From Falsiroseomonas sp051859025 (lineage in GTDB: Bacteria; Pseudomonadota; Alphaproteobacteria; Acetobacterales; Acetobacteraceae), in assembly GCF_051859025.1 (NCBI RefSeq), contig NZ_JBHYGL010000008.1, positions 1 through 64,000 of the forward strand: a stretch of DNA of 64,000 bases, read 5' to 3'. Both the position numbers and the translations under genes were made by a program. Shown here one piece after another: positions 25,316 to 34,318 of the stretch (the first letter of the stretch is position 1; each line of letters starts with the position of its first letter). The notes below the pieces were generated by a model. The model worked only from the letters and a program-made list of their open reading frames with translations. It made no database searches and was not told the DNA's origin.

Positions 25316-26811
25316 GCCCGGGCTTCGCCACCTTCCGGGAGGCGATCGCCGCCGGGCGCGGCCAGGTGCTGTTCCGCGAAAGGGTCGCGGACCTCGATAC
25401 GCCGGTCGGCGCCTTCCTCCGCCTGGTGCAGGGCAGGCCGAACGCCTTCCTGCTGGAATCCGTCGAAGGCGGCGCCGCGCGCGGCCGCTTCTCGGCGCTG
25501 GGCATGGAGCCCGACCTGGTCTGGCGCTGCCGCAACGGCCAGGCGGAGATCAACCGCCACGCGCTGTCCGCCCCCCATGCCTTCGTGCCGGACCCCGCGC
25601 CGCCGCTCGACAGCCTTCGCACCCTGGTGCAGGCGACGCGGATGCCGATGCCGGCGGGGCTGCCCAGCATCGCGGCGGGGCTGTTCGGCTATCTCGGCTA
25701 CGACATGGTCCGGCAGATGGAACGCCTGCCGGCGACCAACCCGGATGTGCTGGGCGTGCCGGAAGCCGTGATGATCCGCCCGACGCTGGTCGCCGTCTTC
25801 GACCATGTGCGGGATACGCTGACGCTGGTGACGGCCGTCTGGCCGGAACCGGATATGGACCCCCAGGCCGCCTGGGATTTGGCGAATGCCCGGCTGGATG
25901 AGGCCGAGGCGGCGCTCGACCGCCCCCTGCCCCGCCCGGCGCCCGCCGCCGCCCTGCCCGCGCCCCCCGCGCCGACCTCCAACTTCACGAAGGAGGAATT
26001 CAAGGCCGCGGTGCTGCGCGCGAAGGACTACATCAATGCCGGCGACGCCTTCCAGGTGGTGCCGTCGCAGCGCTTCTCCGCCCCCTTCGGCCTGCCACCC
26101 TTCGCGCTGTATCGCGCCCTGCGCCGCCTGAACCCGGCGCCCTACCTCTTCTACTGCGATTTTTCGGGCTTTTCCCTGGTGGGCGCGTCCCCGGAAATCC
26201 TCGTCAGCGTGAAGCATGGTGAGGTGAAGCTGCGACCCCTTGCGGGGACGCGTCCCCGGGGCGCGACGCCGGAGGAAGACAAGCGCCTGGAGGTCGAACT
26301 GCTGGCGGACCCGAAGGAACTGGCGGAGCATCTGATGCTCATCGACCTCGGCCGCAACGACATCGGCCGGGTGGCGGAAATCGGCAGCGTGCGCGTGACG
26401 CAGAAATTCCAGGTCGAGCGCTACAGCCAGGTCATGCACATCATGTCGGAGGTGGTGGGCCGCCTCCGCCCCGGGCTCGATGCGCTGGATGCGCTGGCGG
26501 CGGGCTTCCCGGCGGGCACGCTCTCCGGCGCGCCCAAGGTGCGGGCGATGCAGATCATCGAGGAGCTGGAACCGTCCCGCCGCGGCATCTATGCCGGCGG
26601 CGTCGGCTATTTCGGCGCGGATGGGGACATGGACACCTGCATCGCGCTGCGCACCGCGCTGGTGAAGGACGGCGTCATGCATGTCCAGGCCGGCGCCGGC
26701 GTGGTGGCGGATAGCGACCCGGAAGCCGAGTACCAGGAGACGCACCAGAAGGCCCGCGCCCTGTTCCGCGCCGCCGAGGAAGCCGTGCGCTTCGCCGCGC
26801 AGCGGCGCTAA
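25312..26811 (+). CDS. trpE: Anthranilate synthase component I
   Basis: The 499-residue enzyme converts chorismate plus ammonia (from TrpG) to anthranilate. The N-terminal domain has 'FLLESVEGGAARGRFSALG', the 'LLES' tryptophan-feedback element. The C-terminal chorismate-binding domain has 'YINAGDAFQVVPSQRF', 'LVGASPEILVSV', 'PLAGTRPRG', 'LIDLGRNDIGRV' and 'FPAGTLSGAPKVRAMQIIEELE'. The GTG start overlaps the ppiD stop. Its last five codons (AAQRR) and TAA stop form the first copy of a 26-bp tandem repeat. Unlike the usual order, trpG is not next but 8.8 kb downstream. Confidence 0.96.
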   Translation: MSPGFATFREAIAAGRGQVLFRERVADLDTPVGAFLRLVQGRPNAFLLESVEGGAARGRFSALGMEPDLVWRCRNGQAEINRHALSAPHAFVPDPAPPLDSLRTLVQATRMPMPAGLPSIAAGLFGYLGYDMVRQMERLPATNPDVLGVPEAVMIRPTLVAVFDHVRDTLTLVTAVWPEPDMDPQAAWDLANARLDEAEAALDRPLPRPAPAAALPAPPAPTSNFTKEEFKAAVLRAKDYINAGDAFQVVPSQRFSAPFGLPPFALYRALRRLNPAPYLFYCDFSGFSLVGASPEILVSVKHGEVKLRPLAGTRPRGATPEEDKRLEVELLADPKELAEHLMLIDLGRNDIGRVAEIGSVRVTQKFQVERYSQVMHIMSEVVGRLRPGLDALDALAAGFPAGTLSGAPKVRAMQIIEELEPSRRGIYAGGVGYFGADGDMDTCIALRTALVKDGVMHVQAGAGVVADSDPEAEYQETHQKARALFRAAEEAVRFAAQRR

Positions 26812-26976
26812 GGCCCCACACCGCGCAGCGGCGCTAAGGCCCCACGCCGCGCAGCGGCGCTAAAGCCCCACGCCGCGCAGCGGCGCTAAGGCCCCACATC
26901 GCGCAGCGGCGCTAAGGCCCCACATCGCGCAGCGGCGCTAAGGCCCCACACCGCGCAGCGGCGCTAACTCCGGACG
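26795..26976. repeat. Seven tandem copies of a 26-bp repeat starting in the trpE stop region
   Basis: Copies begin at 26795, 26821, 26847, 26873, 26899, 26925 and 26951, period exactly 26. Each contains CCGCGCAGCGGCGCTAA (copies 5 and 6 have TCGCGC) followed by a GCCCCACA-type tail; the last copy diverges after its TAA. Copy 1 includes the trpE stop codon, so every copy carries an in-phase TAA echo. Each unit has a GCCGC-GCA-GCGGC or shorter hairpin core. Units lack unique spacers, so this is not CRISPR. Confidence 0.9.
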
Positions 26977-26991
26977 CCGCCCGGGGCGGGT

Positions 26992-27540
26992 TCAGCCCGC
27001 CCCGATGTAGACGATGGCGCCCCGGAAGGCGAAGCCACCCACCCCGATCGCGCCCTGGACCTGCGGCAGGTCCAGCACCGCGCGGCCGAAGCTCGGCAGG
27101 TTGCGGGGGATGTTGAAGCGCGTGGCGGTGATCACGTCGCCCTCCCCGAAGATCGCCACCTCCCGGATCGTGAAGGCCGCGAGCTGCGCGCCGAGCACGA
27201 CGGCGGAGGCGCCGATCTGCGCGATGTCGAACTGCTCCCGCTGGATGTCCTGGCAGGAGAAATTGCCGCTCATCGCCCCCCAGCCGTAATCATCCGTGGG
27301 CGGCCGGAAGCTGGGGTTGATCAGCTGCCGGACGATGTCGCTGTAGGGGATGGAGACGGCGCTGCCGATGCTGCCCCCCATGCCGGCGCCGCCCGCGATG
27401 GCGACGAAGCAGGGCTTCACGGCAATGTCCGGGCTGCGGAACTGCACGAAGAAGACGCCGCCGCCCAGGATCGCCGCCCCGCCCGCCTGCGCCACGACGC
27501 AGGACTGCCAGCGCGACGACTTCTTCTCCCACCAGCCCAT
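26992..27540 (-). CDS. Hypothetical Gly/Ala-rich protein
   Basis: The 182-residue protein is not recognised. It contains hydrophobic glycine-rich stretches ('AQAGGAAILGGGVFFVQF', 'CFVAIAGGAGMGGSIGSAV', 'IGASAVVLGAQLAAF') but no typical signal peptide, and ends in 'GVGGFAFRGAIVYIGAG'. Two to three weak membrane-associated segments are possible. 'DIAVKPCFVAIAGGAGMGGSIGSA' and 'FSCQDIQREQFDIAQIGASA' contain lone cysteines. It lies convergent to trpE behind the tandem repeat, as the first gene of the accessory interval. Confidence 0.55.
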   Translation of the reverse strand: MGWWEKKSSRWQSCVVAQAGGAAILGGGVFFVQFRSPDIAVKPCFVAIAGGAGMGGSIGSAVSIPYSDIVRQLINPSFRPPTDDYGWGAMSGNFSCQDIQREQFDIAQIGASAVVLGAQLAAFTIREVAIFGEGDVITATRFNIPRNLPSFGRAVLDLPQVQGAIGVGGFAFRGAIVYIGAG

Positions 27541-27745
27541 CCGGCCACACCCTCCAAGGATGGGGAAATCCTTGCGGCGGGGGCCGCAACCCGCAAGGTG
27601 ACGACGGTTTCAGGCGTTTCACGCCGCGGCTTCCCGAACCGCCGCGGTTCCGTCGCGTTACACCCGTCGCGTTGCATCGGCGACGCAGCGGAGGCGCCCC
27701 ATGGAATCGTTCCACCCCCTGCCCGGCCATGGCATAGCCGCCGGC

Positions 27746-28594
27746 ATGGTCGCCCTCACCCGCCGCGCCACGCTCTTCGCCCTGCCAATCCTAGCCTCCT
27801 GCGGCGCGGGGCCGCGGCCCGGGCTGTCCGGCGGGGTCACGGCGGGGGAGATGGCGGTGCCGAGGCTGGCCGCGCTGGCCGCGCATGGCACCATGCCCGG
27901 GGAGCCGGATGCGGTGATGCGCTGGACCGCGATTCCCGCCGGCGCGACACAACTGCGCATCGTGGTCCACCTGCACGGCTTCTCGGCGCCGGGAGAGCCG
28001 CTGCGCCTGGCGCAGGGCCGCCTGCCCGGCAGCGGCCTGGTGCTGCCCGCCTCGCCCCCCACCATCGCCATCATGCCGCGTGGCCGCCCCGTCCCGGGCC
28101 GTCCCGGCGCCTTCGACTGGCCGGCGATGGGCGTGCCGGGCGGGTTGCAGGCGGTGGTGGAGGAGGCACTTTCCGGCTTCGGCCCGCGTCTGCCCGCGCC
28201 GACGCACCTCATCCTCACCGCCCATTCCGGCGGCGGGTCCGGCCTGGCGCGCATCCTGGAGACCAGCCTGCGCGGCGCGCTCCGGGTGGATGAGGCGCAT
28301 CTGTTCGACGCGCTCTATGGCGACCATGGCCCCGTGCTGCGCTGGGCGCGGACGCGGGCGGCGGACCAACGGGCTGGCGTGCCGCCGCCGGCACTTGCCG
28401 TCATCGCCCGCCCGGGGACGGCGACGGAGGCACCGTCCCGCCGCCTGGCCGCGGGGCTGGGGCAGGCAGGGCTGGGCGCGCCGCGCTTCCGCGTGCTGCT
28501 CACCAGCGCGTCGCACAACGACATCCCGAGGCTCTACGGCCCGACCCTGCTGGCGGATGCGGGCGCGGCCCTGCCGGCGACGTCGCTGGCCTGA
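27746..28594 (+). CDS. Putative lipoprotein, alpha/beta-hydrolase-like
   Basis: The 282-residue protein (from ATG 27746) opens with a lipoprotein signal: 'LTRRATLFALPILASCGAG', lipobox LASC with the modified cysteine near residue 19. The body has an 'LRIVVHLHGFSAPGE' strand (oxyanion-hole-like HG) and 'LILTAHSGGGSGLARIL', a G/H-x-S-x-G nucleophile elbow, and late 'LTSASHNDIPRLYGP' supplying a histidine. These support a periplasmic membrane-anchored esterase/peptidase-like hydrolase of unknown substrate. A start at 27701 would bury the signal peptide 15 residues in and is rejected. It is convergent with the downstream membrane-protein gene. Confidence 0.65.
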   Translation: MVALTRRATLFALPILASCGAGPRPGLSGGVTAGEMAVPRLAALAAHGTMPGEPDAVMRWTAIPAGATQLRIVVHLHGFSAPGEPLRLAQGRLPGSGLVLPASPPTIAIMPRGRPVPGRPGAFDWPAMGVPGGLQAVVEEALSGFGPRLPAPTHLILTAHSGGGSGLARILETSLRGALRVDEAHLFDALYGDHGPVLRWARTRAADQRAGVPPPALAVIARPGTATEAPSRRLAAGLGQAGLGAPRFRVLLTSASHNDIPRLYGPTLLADAGAALPATSLA

Positions 28595-28625
28595 TCGAGC
28601 AGGTCGCGGCGGCGGGGGGTGGGCT

Positions 28626-30113
28626 TCATCCGCCCTGCTCCGGCCAGCAGCGGGCCACCGTCTCCGGGTCCACCAGCCGTTCCGCCGGCGTGGCGAGCAG
28701 CGCGGCCAGCGCCCGCTCCGGCCACGGGATGACGTAGTGGGACCAGTCCGTATCGGTGAAGACGGATTGCGCCGCCGCTTCAGGCAGGGTGCAGCCCTGG
28801 CTGGGCGGCCAGGGTTCGGCGAACAGGATGGAGGCCTCCATCCCCTGCCCCGCCGCGCCCACCGCCAGCAGCGCCGCCAGCAGCGCGCGGCGCCAGCCCG
28901 GCGCGGCATGCAGCAGCGCCAGCGCCGCGGCGACGGCGAGGAAGGCCAGGGCCGCGATGCCGCCGCGCATCGTCATCTCATTGCCCGGCCCGAAGACATA
29001 GAGGGGCAGCACCGCCAGCAGCCCGACCGCCACCGCCAGCAGCCGGGACCGCGCCAGCAGCAGCACGGCGGCGGCGATGGCGCCGACCTCCACCAGCAGG
29101 AACAGCGCCAGGCGGGGCAGGCTTTCCCAGCCATGGATGCCGAACAGGAAGCCATGCGGGATGGAGGACGACCCCGCCATCAGGAACAGCCCCGCCGGCA
29201 CCACCAGCAGCACGGAAAGCCAGTTCGCCGGCCCGGACAGCGCGGCGCGGATCACCGGCCACCCCGCATGCGCGAAAGCCGCCGCCGCCAGCACCCCCGC
29301 GCCCAGCGCGGATAGCGGCGCCCAGATCGCGGCGGCAGCCAGCGGCAGCCCGGCCATGGCGGCGAAGCGGGGCTGGCGCGCATGGCGCAGCAGCAGCAGC
29401 GCCGGAATCCAGGCCGGCAGCGCATGGTTCGGCACCCAGAGAAGCAGCGTCACATGGCCGGAGAACTGGAATTCCCGCGCCCACCATTCGCCGCCGCGAC
29501 CCCAGTAGCTGGCGATCCCCTCGCCCTGCGTCGCGTCCAGCCAGATATTGGGCAGCAGGTCGAGCCCGCCGAAGGTGAGGAAGACGAGCGCCAGAACCAG
29601 GCCCGCCCGGCGCCGCCCCGGCAGCACATCCCGCGCCAGCGCCGCCAGCAGGGCCAGCACCAGGAACAGGCCGAGCGCGGTCCAGAGGAACAGCGCCGCC
29701 TGCGCCGCGGCGATGCCGCCGATCCGCCCGGCCACCGCCGCCGGCATGTAGTAGCCGAGTGGCGCGCGCAGCAGCCAGGCGAGGTCCCCGATCGCGTAGA
29801 GCACCGGCCAGGGCCCGGTGGCGAGGTCATGCAGCACCGCGTCCCGGATCTGCCAATCGACCGCGGCATACAGAAGGTGGTGCGTCCCGCTGGCCCCGAA
29901 GCCCCAGGCCAGCGCGCCCGCCGCGCAGGCCAGCGTCGCGCGGCCGGATAGCGGCCAGCCGCCCCGCCACCCCGGCATCAGCGCCGCCGCGCCGATCCCC
30001 GCCAGCAGGCAGGCCGCCGCCCAGGGCAGCGCCAGGAACCCGCCCGCGAAGATCAGGCCCGGCAGCAGCAGATAGGCCGTGGCGGCCAGCAGCAGCCGAT
30101 CCGGCGCCGCCAT
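28626..30113 (-). CDS. Polytopic membrane protein, possibly GT-C-like glycosyltransferase
   Basis: The protein of about 495 residues has roughly eleven hydrophobic segments. An early acidic loop 'AVDWQIRDAVLHDLATGPWP' with aspartates after the first helices and 'LRAPLGYYMPAA' resemble the first periplasmic loop of GT-C-type lipid-linked-sugar transferases, and a soluble C-terminal tail of about 70 residues has 'DTDWSHYVIPWPE'. No signature motif of a named family was seen, so GT-C is a tentative analogy. The ATG at 30113 starts the first membrane helix; the frame is open upstream into the next gene, and the ribosome-binding site is weak. It follows the catabolic operon by 89 bp on the same strand. 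Confidence 0.5.
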   Translation of the reverse strand: MAAPDRLLLAATAYLLLPGLIFAGGFLALPWAAACLLAGIGAAALMPGWRGGWPLSGRATLACAAGALAWGFGASGTHHLLYAAVDWQIRDAVLHDLATGPWPVLYAIGDLAWLLRAPLGYYMPAAVAGRIGGIAAAQAALFLWTALGLFLVLALLAALARDVLPGRRRAGLVLALVFLTFGGLDLLPNIWLDATQGEGIASYWGRGGEWWAREFQFSGHVTLLLWVPNHALPAWIPALLLLRHARQPRFAAMAGLPLAAAAIWAPLSALGAGVLAAAAFAHAGWPVIRAALSGPANWLSVLLVVPAGLFLMAGSSSIPHGFLFGIHGWESLPRLALFLLVEVGAIAAAVLLLARSRLLAVAVGLLAVLPLYVFGPGNEMTMRGGIAALAFLAVAAALALLHAAPGWRRALLAALLAVGAAGQGMEASILFAEPWPPSQGCTLPEAAAQSVFTDTDWSHYVIPWPERALAALLATPAERLVDPETVARCWPEQGG

Positions 30114-30202
30114 CCCCAGGCGGGCATCGAGGTCGAGCCGCCGGCTGGGCGCCGCGGCCGGCGGGCGGACCTCATCCTCCCCCCGCCAGCCCTTGAAGCG
30201 GG

Positions 30203-31408
30203 CTAGGCCCTGGTTTCGCGAATCGCCGCGCGCTTCCGCGTATCCGGCTGCAGCGCCGTCCCCAGCCCCGGGCCCTGCATCGGCAGGCAGAAGCCCTGCT
30301 CCACCCGCGGCAGCACCGTCACCAGGTCCCGGTACCAGGTCGCCAGCGTCGCCCGCACCACTTCCTGGAAGATCGCCGTCGCGGCGTGCAGCGCGAAGTG
30401 GAGCGACGCCACCAGCGTCACCGGCCCCGTGCAATCGTGCGGCGCGACCGGCCGCGCCCAGGCTTCCGCCATGGCCGCGATCTTCCGTGCCTCGGTCAGT
30501 CCACCGCACCAGGTCAAATCCACCATGACGATATCGGTGGCGCCGGCCACCAACAGGTCACGGAACGCCACCTTGCCGCCCAGGGTTTCACTGGCGCAGA
30601 TCGGCACCCCCGGGGCCATGCGCCGCAATTCCGCCAGCGCCGCCGTGTCATCCATCTTGAGGATGGGGTCCTCCACCCAGAAGGGGCGGATGGGCGCCAA
30701 GGCGTTGCAGATGCGCGATGCGGCCGGCAGCGACCACAGCGAGTGGAGTTCGGCCATCACCTCCATCCGGTCGCCGACCGCGGCCCTGATCTTCTCGAAG
30801 GGCTCCATGCCCTTGTTGAGATCGGCCAGGTTGATGAGCTGCCCGCCCGACGCCGCCGCATGGACGTCGAAGGGCCAGATCTTCATCGCCGTGAAGCCTT
30901 CCTCCAGCAGCGAATGCGCCAGCTCATCCGGCGCATTCATGAAGGCGACCTGATCGTCATAGGGGCCGGTGCGATCCTCCGCCCCCGCCACTTCGCGCCG
31001 GTTCGGGCGGGAATTGTAGTCGTAGCCCGCGCAGGTGTTGTAGGCGCGGATGCGGTCGCGGGAGAGGCCGCCAAGGGCTTCGTGGACGGGAACGCCCAGC
31101 CGCTGCCCCGCCAGATCCCACAGCGCGATGTCCACGGCGGATGCCGCGCGCATCTCCGCGCTCGATGCCCCGAAGCCGACATAGGGCGTCATCAGGAAGC
31201 GATGATGCCGCTCGATGTCCCGCGCATCCTTGCCGAGGAGATAGGGCGCGACGAGGTCATGCATCTGCCCCTCGACCGCCGCGGCGCCGCGGAAGGCTTC
31301 GCCGAGGCCGGTCAGGCCCTCCGCCGTCTCGATCTCCACCCAGCAGAGATTGGCGCGTTCCGGCACCCGCAGCGTGCGGACGCAGGTGATCCTGGACGAG
31401 GCACTCAT
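30203..31408 (-). CDS. Mandelate racemase/muconate-lactonizing (enolase superfamily) enzyme
   Basis: The 401-residue protein has an N-terminal capping domain and a C-terminal barrel with the acid/base and metal-ligand sites: 'AMKIWPFD' (Lys strand), 'AELHSLWS' (Glu ligand region), 'FWVEDPI' (Glu), 'ICASETLGG' (Glu) and 'VAPHDCTGPVTL' (His general base). These point to a sugar-acid dehydratase rather than racemase. With the adjacent DHDPS-family enzyme it could form a two-step hexonate or hexarate pathway. Its ATG overlaps the stop of the upstream Bug receptor gene (ATGA). Substrate not deducible from sequence. Confidence 0.8.
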   Translation of the reverse strand: MSASSRITCVRTLRVPERANLCWVEIETAEGLTGLGEAFRGAAAVEGQMHDLVAPYLLGKDARDIERHHRFLMTPYVGFGASSAEMRAASAVDIALWDLAGQRLGVPVHEALGGLSRDRIRAYNTCAGYDYNSRPNRREVAGAEDRTGPYDDQVAFMNAPDELAHSLLEEGFTAMKIWPFDVHAAASGGQLINLADLNKGMEPFEKIRAAVGDRMEVMAELHSLWSLPAASRICNALAPIRPFWVEDPILKMDDTAALAELRRMAPGVPICASETLGGKVAFRDLLVAGATDIVMVDLTWCGGLTEARKIAAMAEAWARPVAPHDCTGPVTLVASLHFALHAATAIFQEVVRATLATWYRDLVTVLPRVEQGFCLPMQGPGLGTALQPDTRKRAAIRETRA

Positions 31409-32367
31409 TCCGCGCGAATCCCCTGCTTGCGGACCACCTCGGCCCAGCGCGCGACTTCGCCGCGCATGTAGGTATCCATCTGCGCCGGCGTGCCGCCCAG
31501 CACCACCACGCCGAGGTCGGCCAGCCGCCGCCGCACCACCTCATTCTCCAATGCCTTGCCGAAGGCCGTGTTCAGCGCGGCGATGGCGGGCTGCGGCGTG
31601 CGCATGGGCGCGAGGAATCCGAACCAGCTGTCGATCGCCATGCCCTCCACGCCCTGTTCCGCGAAGGTGGGAAGGTCCGGCAGTTCCGGCAGCCGCGCGG
31701 CGCTCACCGCCGCCATCGGCCGCACGGCGCCCGCGCGGATATGCGGCAGGATCGACGGCAAATTGTCGAAGAAGATGTCGATGCGCCCGGCGATCAAATC
31801 CGTCGTCGCCGGCCCCGATCCGCGATAGGGCACGTGCTGCATCTCGATCCCCGTCAGCGATCGCAGCAGTTCCGGGCCGATATGGTTGGAGGCCCCGACG
31901 CCGGAGGACCCGTAGGTCAGCGCCCCCGGCCGCGCCCGCGCCAGCGCCAGCAATTCCTGGACGTTCTGCGCCGGCAGGTCGCGCCGCACGGACATCACGT
32001 TGCGCACCGCGCCGGTCAGGATCACCGGCGCCAGATCCTTCAGCAGATCATAGCCGGGATTGGCGTAGAGCGACGGGTTCGCGCCGCAGGGCCCGAAGCT
32101 GCATTGCAGGATGGTGGTGCCATCCGCGATGGCCCGCGCGACCTCGGCCGCCGCGATGTTGCCGCCGGCGCCGCCACGGTTCTCCACCACCGCGCCACGC
32201 GGCAGAAAGGGGCCCGCGGCCTCCGCCAGCACGCGGGCCATGATGTCGCTGGTGCCGCCCGGGGGGGCGGGGACGATGATTCGGATGGGGCGTTCCGGCA
32301 GGTCCGCCGCCATCGCCGGCAGCACGAAGAGCAGGGCGGATAGCGCCCCCAGCAGGCGTCGCTTCAT
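31405..32367 (-). CDS. Tripartite tricarboxylate transporter substrate-binding (Bug/TctC) protein, copy 2
   Basis: The 320-residue periplasmic receptor has a signal peptide ('LLGALSALLFVLPAMAAD', cleavage near residue 21), then 'RPIRIIVPAPPGGTSDIMARVLA' and 'VVENRGGAGGNIAAAEVA', the two hallmark ligand-binding loops of Bug proteins, and 'LTYGSSGVGASNHIGPELL'. The ATG at 32367 follows GGAAGG. No TctA/TctB membrane components are nearby, so it is either an orphan receptor that uses a distant transporter or a sensor of extracellular ligand. It lies between the DHDPS-family gene and the dehydratase gene, pointing to the same carboxylate/sugar-acid ligand class. Confidence 0.9.
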   Translation of the reverse strand: MKRRLLGALSALLFVLPAMAADLPERPIRIIVPAPPGGTSDIMARVLAEAAGPFLPRGAVVENRGGAGGNIAAAEVARAIADGTTILQCSFGPCGANPSLYANPGYDLLKDLAPVILTGAVRNVMSVRRDLPAQNVQELLALARARPGALTYGSSGVGASNHIGPELLRSLTGIEMQHVPYRGSGPATTDLIAGRIDIFFDNLPSILPHIRAGAVRPMAAVSAARLPELPDLPTFAEQGVEGMAIDSWFGFLAPMRTPQPAIAALNTAFGKALENEVVRRRLADLGVVVLGGTPAQMDTYMRGEVARWAEVVRKQGIRAE

Positions 32368-32399
32368 GGTTCGCTTCCTTCCCCTGATGGACGGCGGCT

Positions 32400-33308
32400 T
32401 CAGCCGCTCGTCTTGTCCCAACCCGCCAGCACGCCGCGCAGGGCCTCGGTCGCCGCCGGCGCCAGTGGCCAGGCGGCGGGCGGGCGCGCCGCGCCCACAT
32501 CCTCCCCCCGCAGCGCCAGCGCCGCCTTCACCACGGAGACATTCGCCCCGTTGCCTTCCTGCGCCCGCAGCTTTTCGAAGTTCTCGATGGCGAGAACCGC
32601 GCGATCCGCCGCCTCATAGTCGCCCGCCGCCAGCGCGTTCAGCACCGCCATCGACAGATGCGGCGCGACATTGATGACGCCGGAGGTGAAGCCGCGCGCG
32701 CCCATCGCCGTCATCGGCGGCGCCCAGGGCTCCGCCAGCCCGCAGATCCACGCCAGGTGAGGCGCCGCCCGCCGCGCGGCGGCGAGCGTCAGCAGATTGG
32801 GCGTCGCCCATTTCACCCCCGCCACCCCCGGCACCGCGCAGAGCGACGCGATGGCATCCAGCCCGCCGCTGTCATCGCGGAGATACAGCAGCACCGGCAG
32901 CCCATCCGCCGCCTCCGCCACCCGCTCCACATAGGCCGCGACGCCGCGCGGCGCGCGGAAGGGGTCCGGCGGCTGGTGGATCATGATGGCGTCGCAGCCA
33001 TCCGCCTTCGCCGCCTTCGCGAGCGAAGCCGCCTCCTTCACGCTCCGGCCCACGCCCGCCACGACGATGGCGCGGCCGCCGACGAGGCCCGGCACCGCCG
33101 CCTGCATCCGCCGTGCCTCATCCAGCGTCAGCCCATAGAACTCGCTGGTGTTGCCATTCACCGTCAGCGCGCCGATGCCCGCGCCGACCGCCCGGTCCAC
33201 GATCGGCGCCAGCTTCCCCGGCGCCGGCTGGTCATCGCCATCGAAGGGCGTGACCAGGATGCCGGAGACCCCGCGCAGCGCCTTCGCCACGCGCTCGGTG
33301 ACTGCCAT
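32400..33308 (-). CDS. Dihydrodipicolinate synthase (DHDPS/NAL) family aldolase or dehydratase
   Basis: The 302-residue TIM-barrel protein has 'ILVTPFDGDDQPAPG', 'GIGALTVNGNTSEFYGLTLDE' (the GNTGE-like pyruvate-carboxylate motif), Y142 in 'VLLYLRDDSG' and the Schiff-base lysine K166 in 'GVAGVKWATPN'. Members include DapA, KDG aldolases and 5-dehydro-4-deoxyglucarate dehydratase; co-occurrence with an enolase-superfamily dehydratase and two Bug receptors favours sugar-acid catabolism over lysine synthesis. The ATG at 33308 begins 4 nt after the preceding gene's stop; upstream frame is excluded by the neighbouring gene. Confidence 0.88.
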   Translation of the reverse strand: MAVTERVAKALRGVSGILVTPFDGDDQPAPGKLAPIVDRAVGAGIGALTVNGNTSEFYGLTLDEARRMQAAVPGLVGGRAIVVAGVGRSVKEAASLAKAAKADGCDAIMIHQPPDPFRAPRGVAAYVERVAEAADGLPVLLYLRDDSGGLDAIASLCAVPGVAGVKWATPNLLTLAAARRAAPHLAWICGLAEPWAPPMTAMGARGFTSGVINVAPHLSMAVLNALAAGDYEAADRAVLAIENFEKLRAQEGNGANVSVVKAALALRGEDVGAARPPAAWPLAPAATEALRGVLAGWDKTSG

Positions 33309-33312
33309 CAAC

Positions 33313-34281
33313 TCACTCCACCCGAAGATTGGCGCGCCGCGCCACATCGCCCCAGCGCTGCGTCTCCGCCGCGATGAAGGCCCTGAATTCATCCGGGCTG
33401 CTGCCGACCAGCGTGAAGCCGAGTTCCGTCAGCCGTGCCGCCAGCGCCGGTTCCCGCAGCGCCGCCACGGCTTCCGCATGCAGCCGCGTGACGATGGCCG
33501 GCGGCGTGTTGGCGGGCGCGAACAGCCCGTGCCAGGACAGGCTCTCGAAGCCCGGCAGCGCCTCCGCGATCGCCGGCACATCCGGCGCCGCCGCGATGCG
33601 TTCCTTGCTGCCCACCCCGATCAGCCGGATGCGCCCTTCGCGGGCCAGCGGCAGAACCGAGGAAAGATTGTCGAAGGACATCGGCGTCTCGCCGGACATC
33701 ACCGCCGTCATGACGCCGCCGCTGCCGCGATAGGGCACATGCACCACTTCCGCGCCGACCATCTGCGCGAAGGCCTCCCCCGCCAGGTGCGTGGAGGTGC
33801 CGACACCGGAGGTCGCGTAGCTGAAGAAGCCGGGACGCGCCTTCACCAGCGCGATGAACTCCGCCAGCGTGCGCGCCGGCACGTCGTTGTTGATGACCAG
33901 CGCGTTGGGCTGGTGGGACAACTGCGTGATGGGCGCGAAGTCGCGGAGGTTGTCATAGGGCATCCGCGCCATGATCGCCGGGTTGATCGCGTGGCTGCTG
34001 ATCGTGCCCATGCAGATGGTGTTGCCATCCGGGGCCGCCCGGGCGCAGGCCTCGGCGCCGATATTGCCGCCGGCACCAGGCCGGTTTTCCGCGACGAAGG
34101 TCTGGCCGAGCTTGCGGCCCATCTCCAGCGTCACCAGCCGGCCGAGCGTGTCGGTGACACCGGCCGCGAAGGGGATGATCACGCGGATGGGCTGGGACGG
34201 CCAGGGGCGGGCCTGGGCGAAGGCCGGCATGGGCAGGGCAGCGGAAGCGGCAAGCGCCCCCAGCAGGGTGCGACGGTTCAT
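33313..34281 (-). CDS. Tripartite tricarboxylate transporter substrate-binding (Bug/TctC) protein, copy 1
   Basis: The 322-residue periplasmic receptor starts with a Tat-like signal ('MNRRTLLGALAASAALPMPAFAQA', twin arginine at residues 3-4, cleavage after AFAQA). Bug hallmarks follow: 'QPIRVIIPFAAGVTDTLGRLV', 'FVAENRPGAGGNIGAEACAR', and 'FSYATSGVGTSTHLAGEAF'. A strong GGGAGGAAA lies before the ATG. It is the first structural gene after the GntR regulator. Divergent in sequence from the second copy in the same operon, so the two likely bind different or related ligands. Confidence 0.9.
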   Translation of the reverse strand: MNRRTLLGALAASAALPMPAFAQARPWPSQPIRVIIPFAAGVTDTLGRLVTLEMGRKLGQTFVAENRPGAGGNIGAEACARAAPDGNTICMGTISSHAINPAIMARMPYDNLRDFAPITQLSHQPNALVINNDVPARTLAEFIALVKARPGFFSYATSGVGTSTHLAGEAFAQMVGAEVVHVPYRGSGGVMTAVMSGETPMSFDNLSSVLPLAREGRIRLIGVGSKERIAAAPDVPAIAEALPGFESLSWHGLFAPANTPPAIVTRLHAEAVAALREPALAARLTELGFTLVGSSPDEFRAFIAAETQRWGDVARRANLRVE

Positions 34282-34318
34282 TGTTGTTTCCTCCCTCAAC
34301 GCGTTGATGCCGCCCCGC

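Noticed and set aside
26795..26976. Possible CRISPR array
   Set aside because: The repeats are contiguous with no unique spacers and begin in the trpE coding sequence; no cas genes are near.
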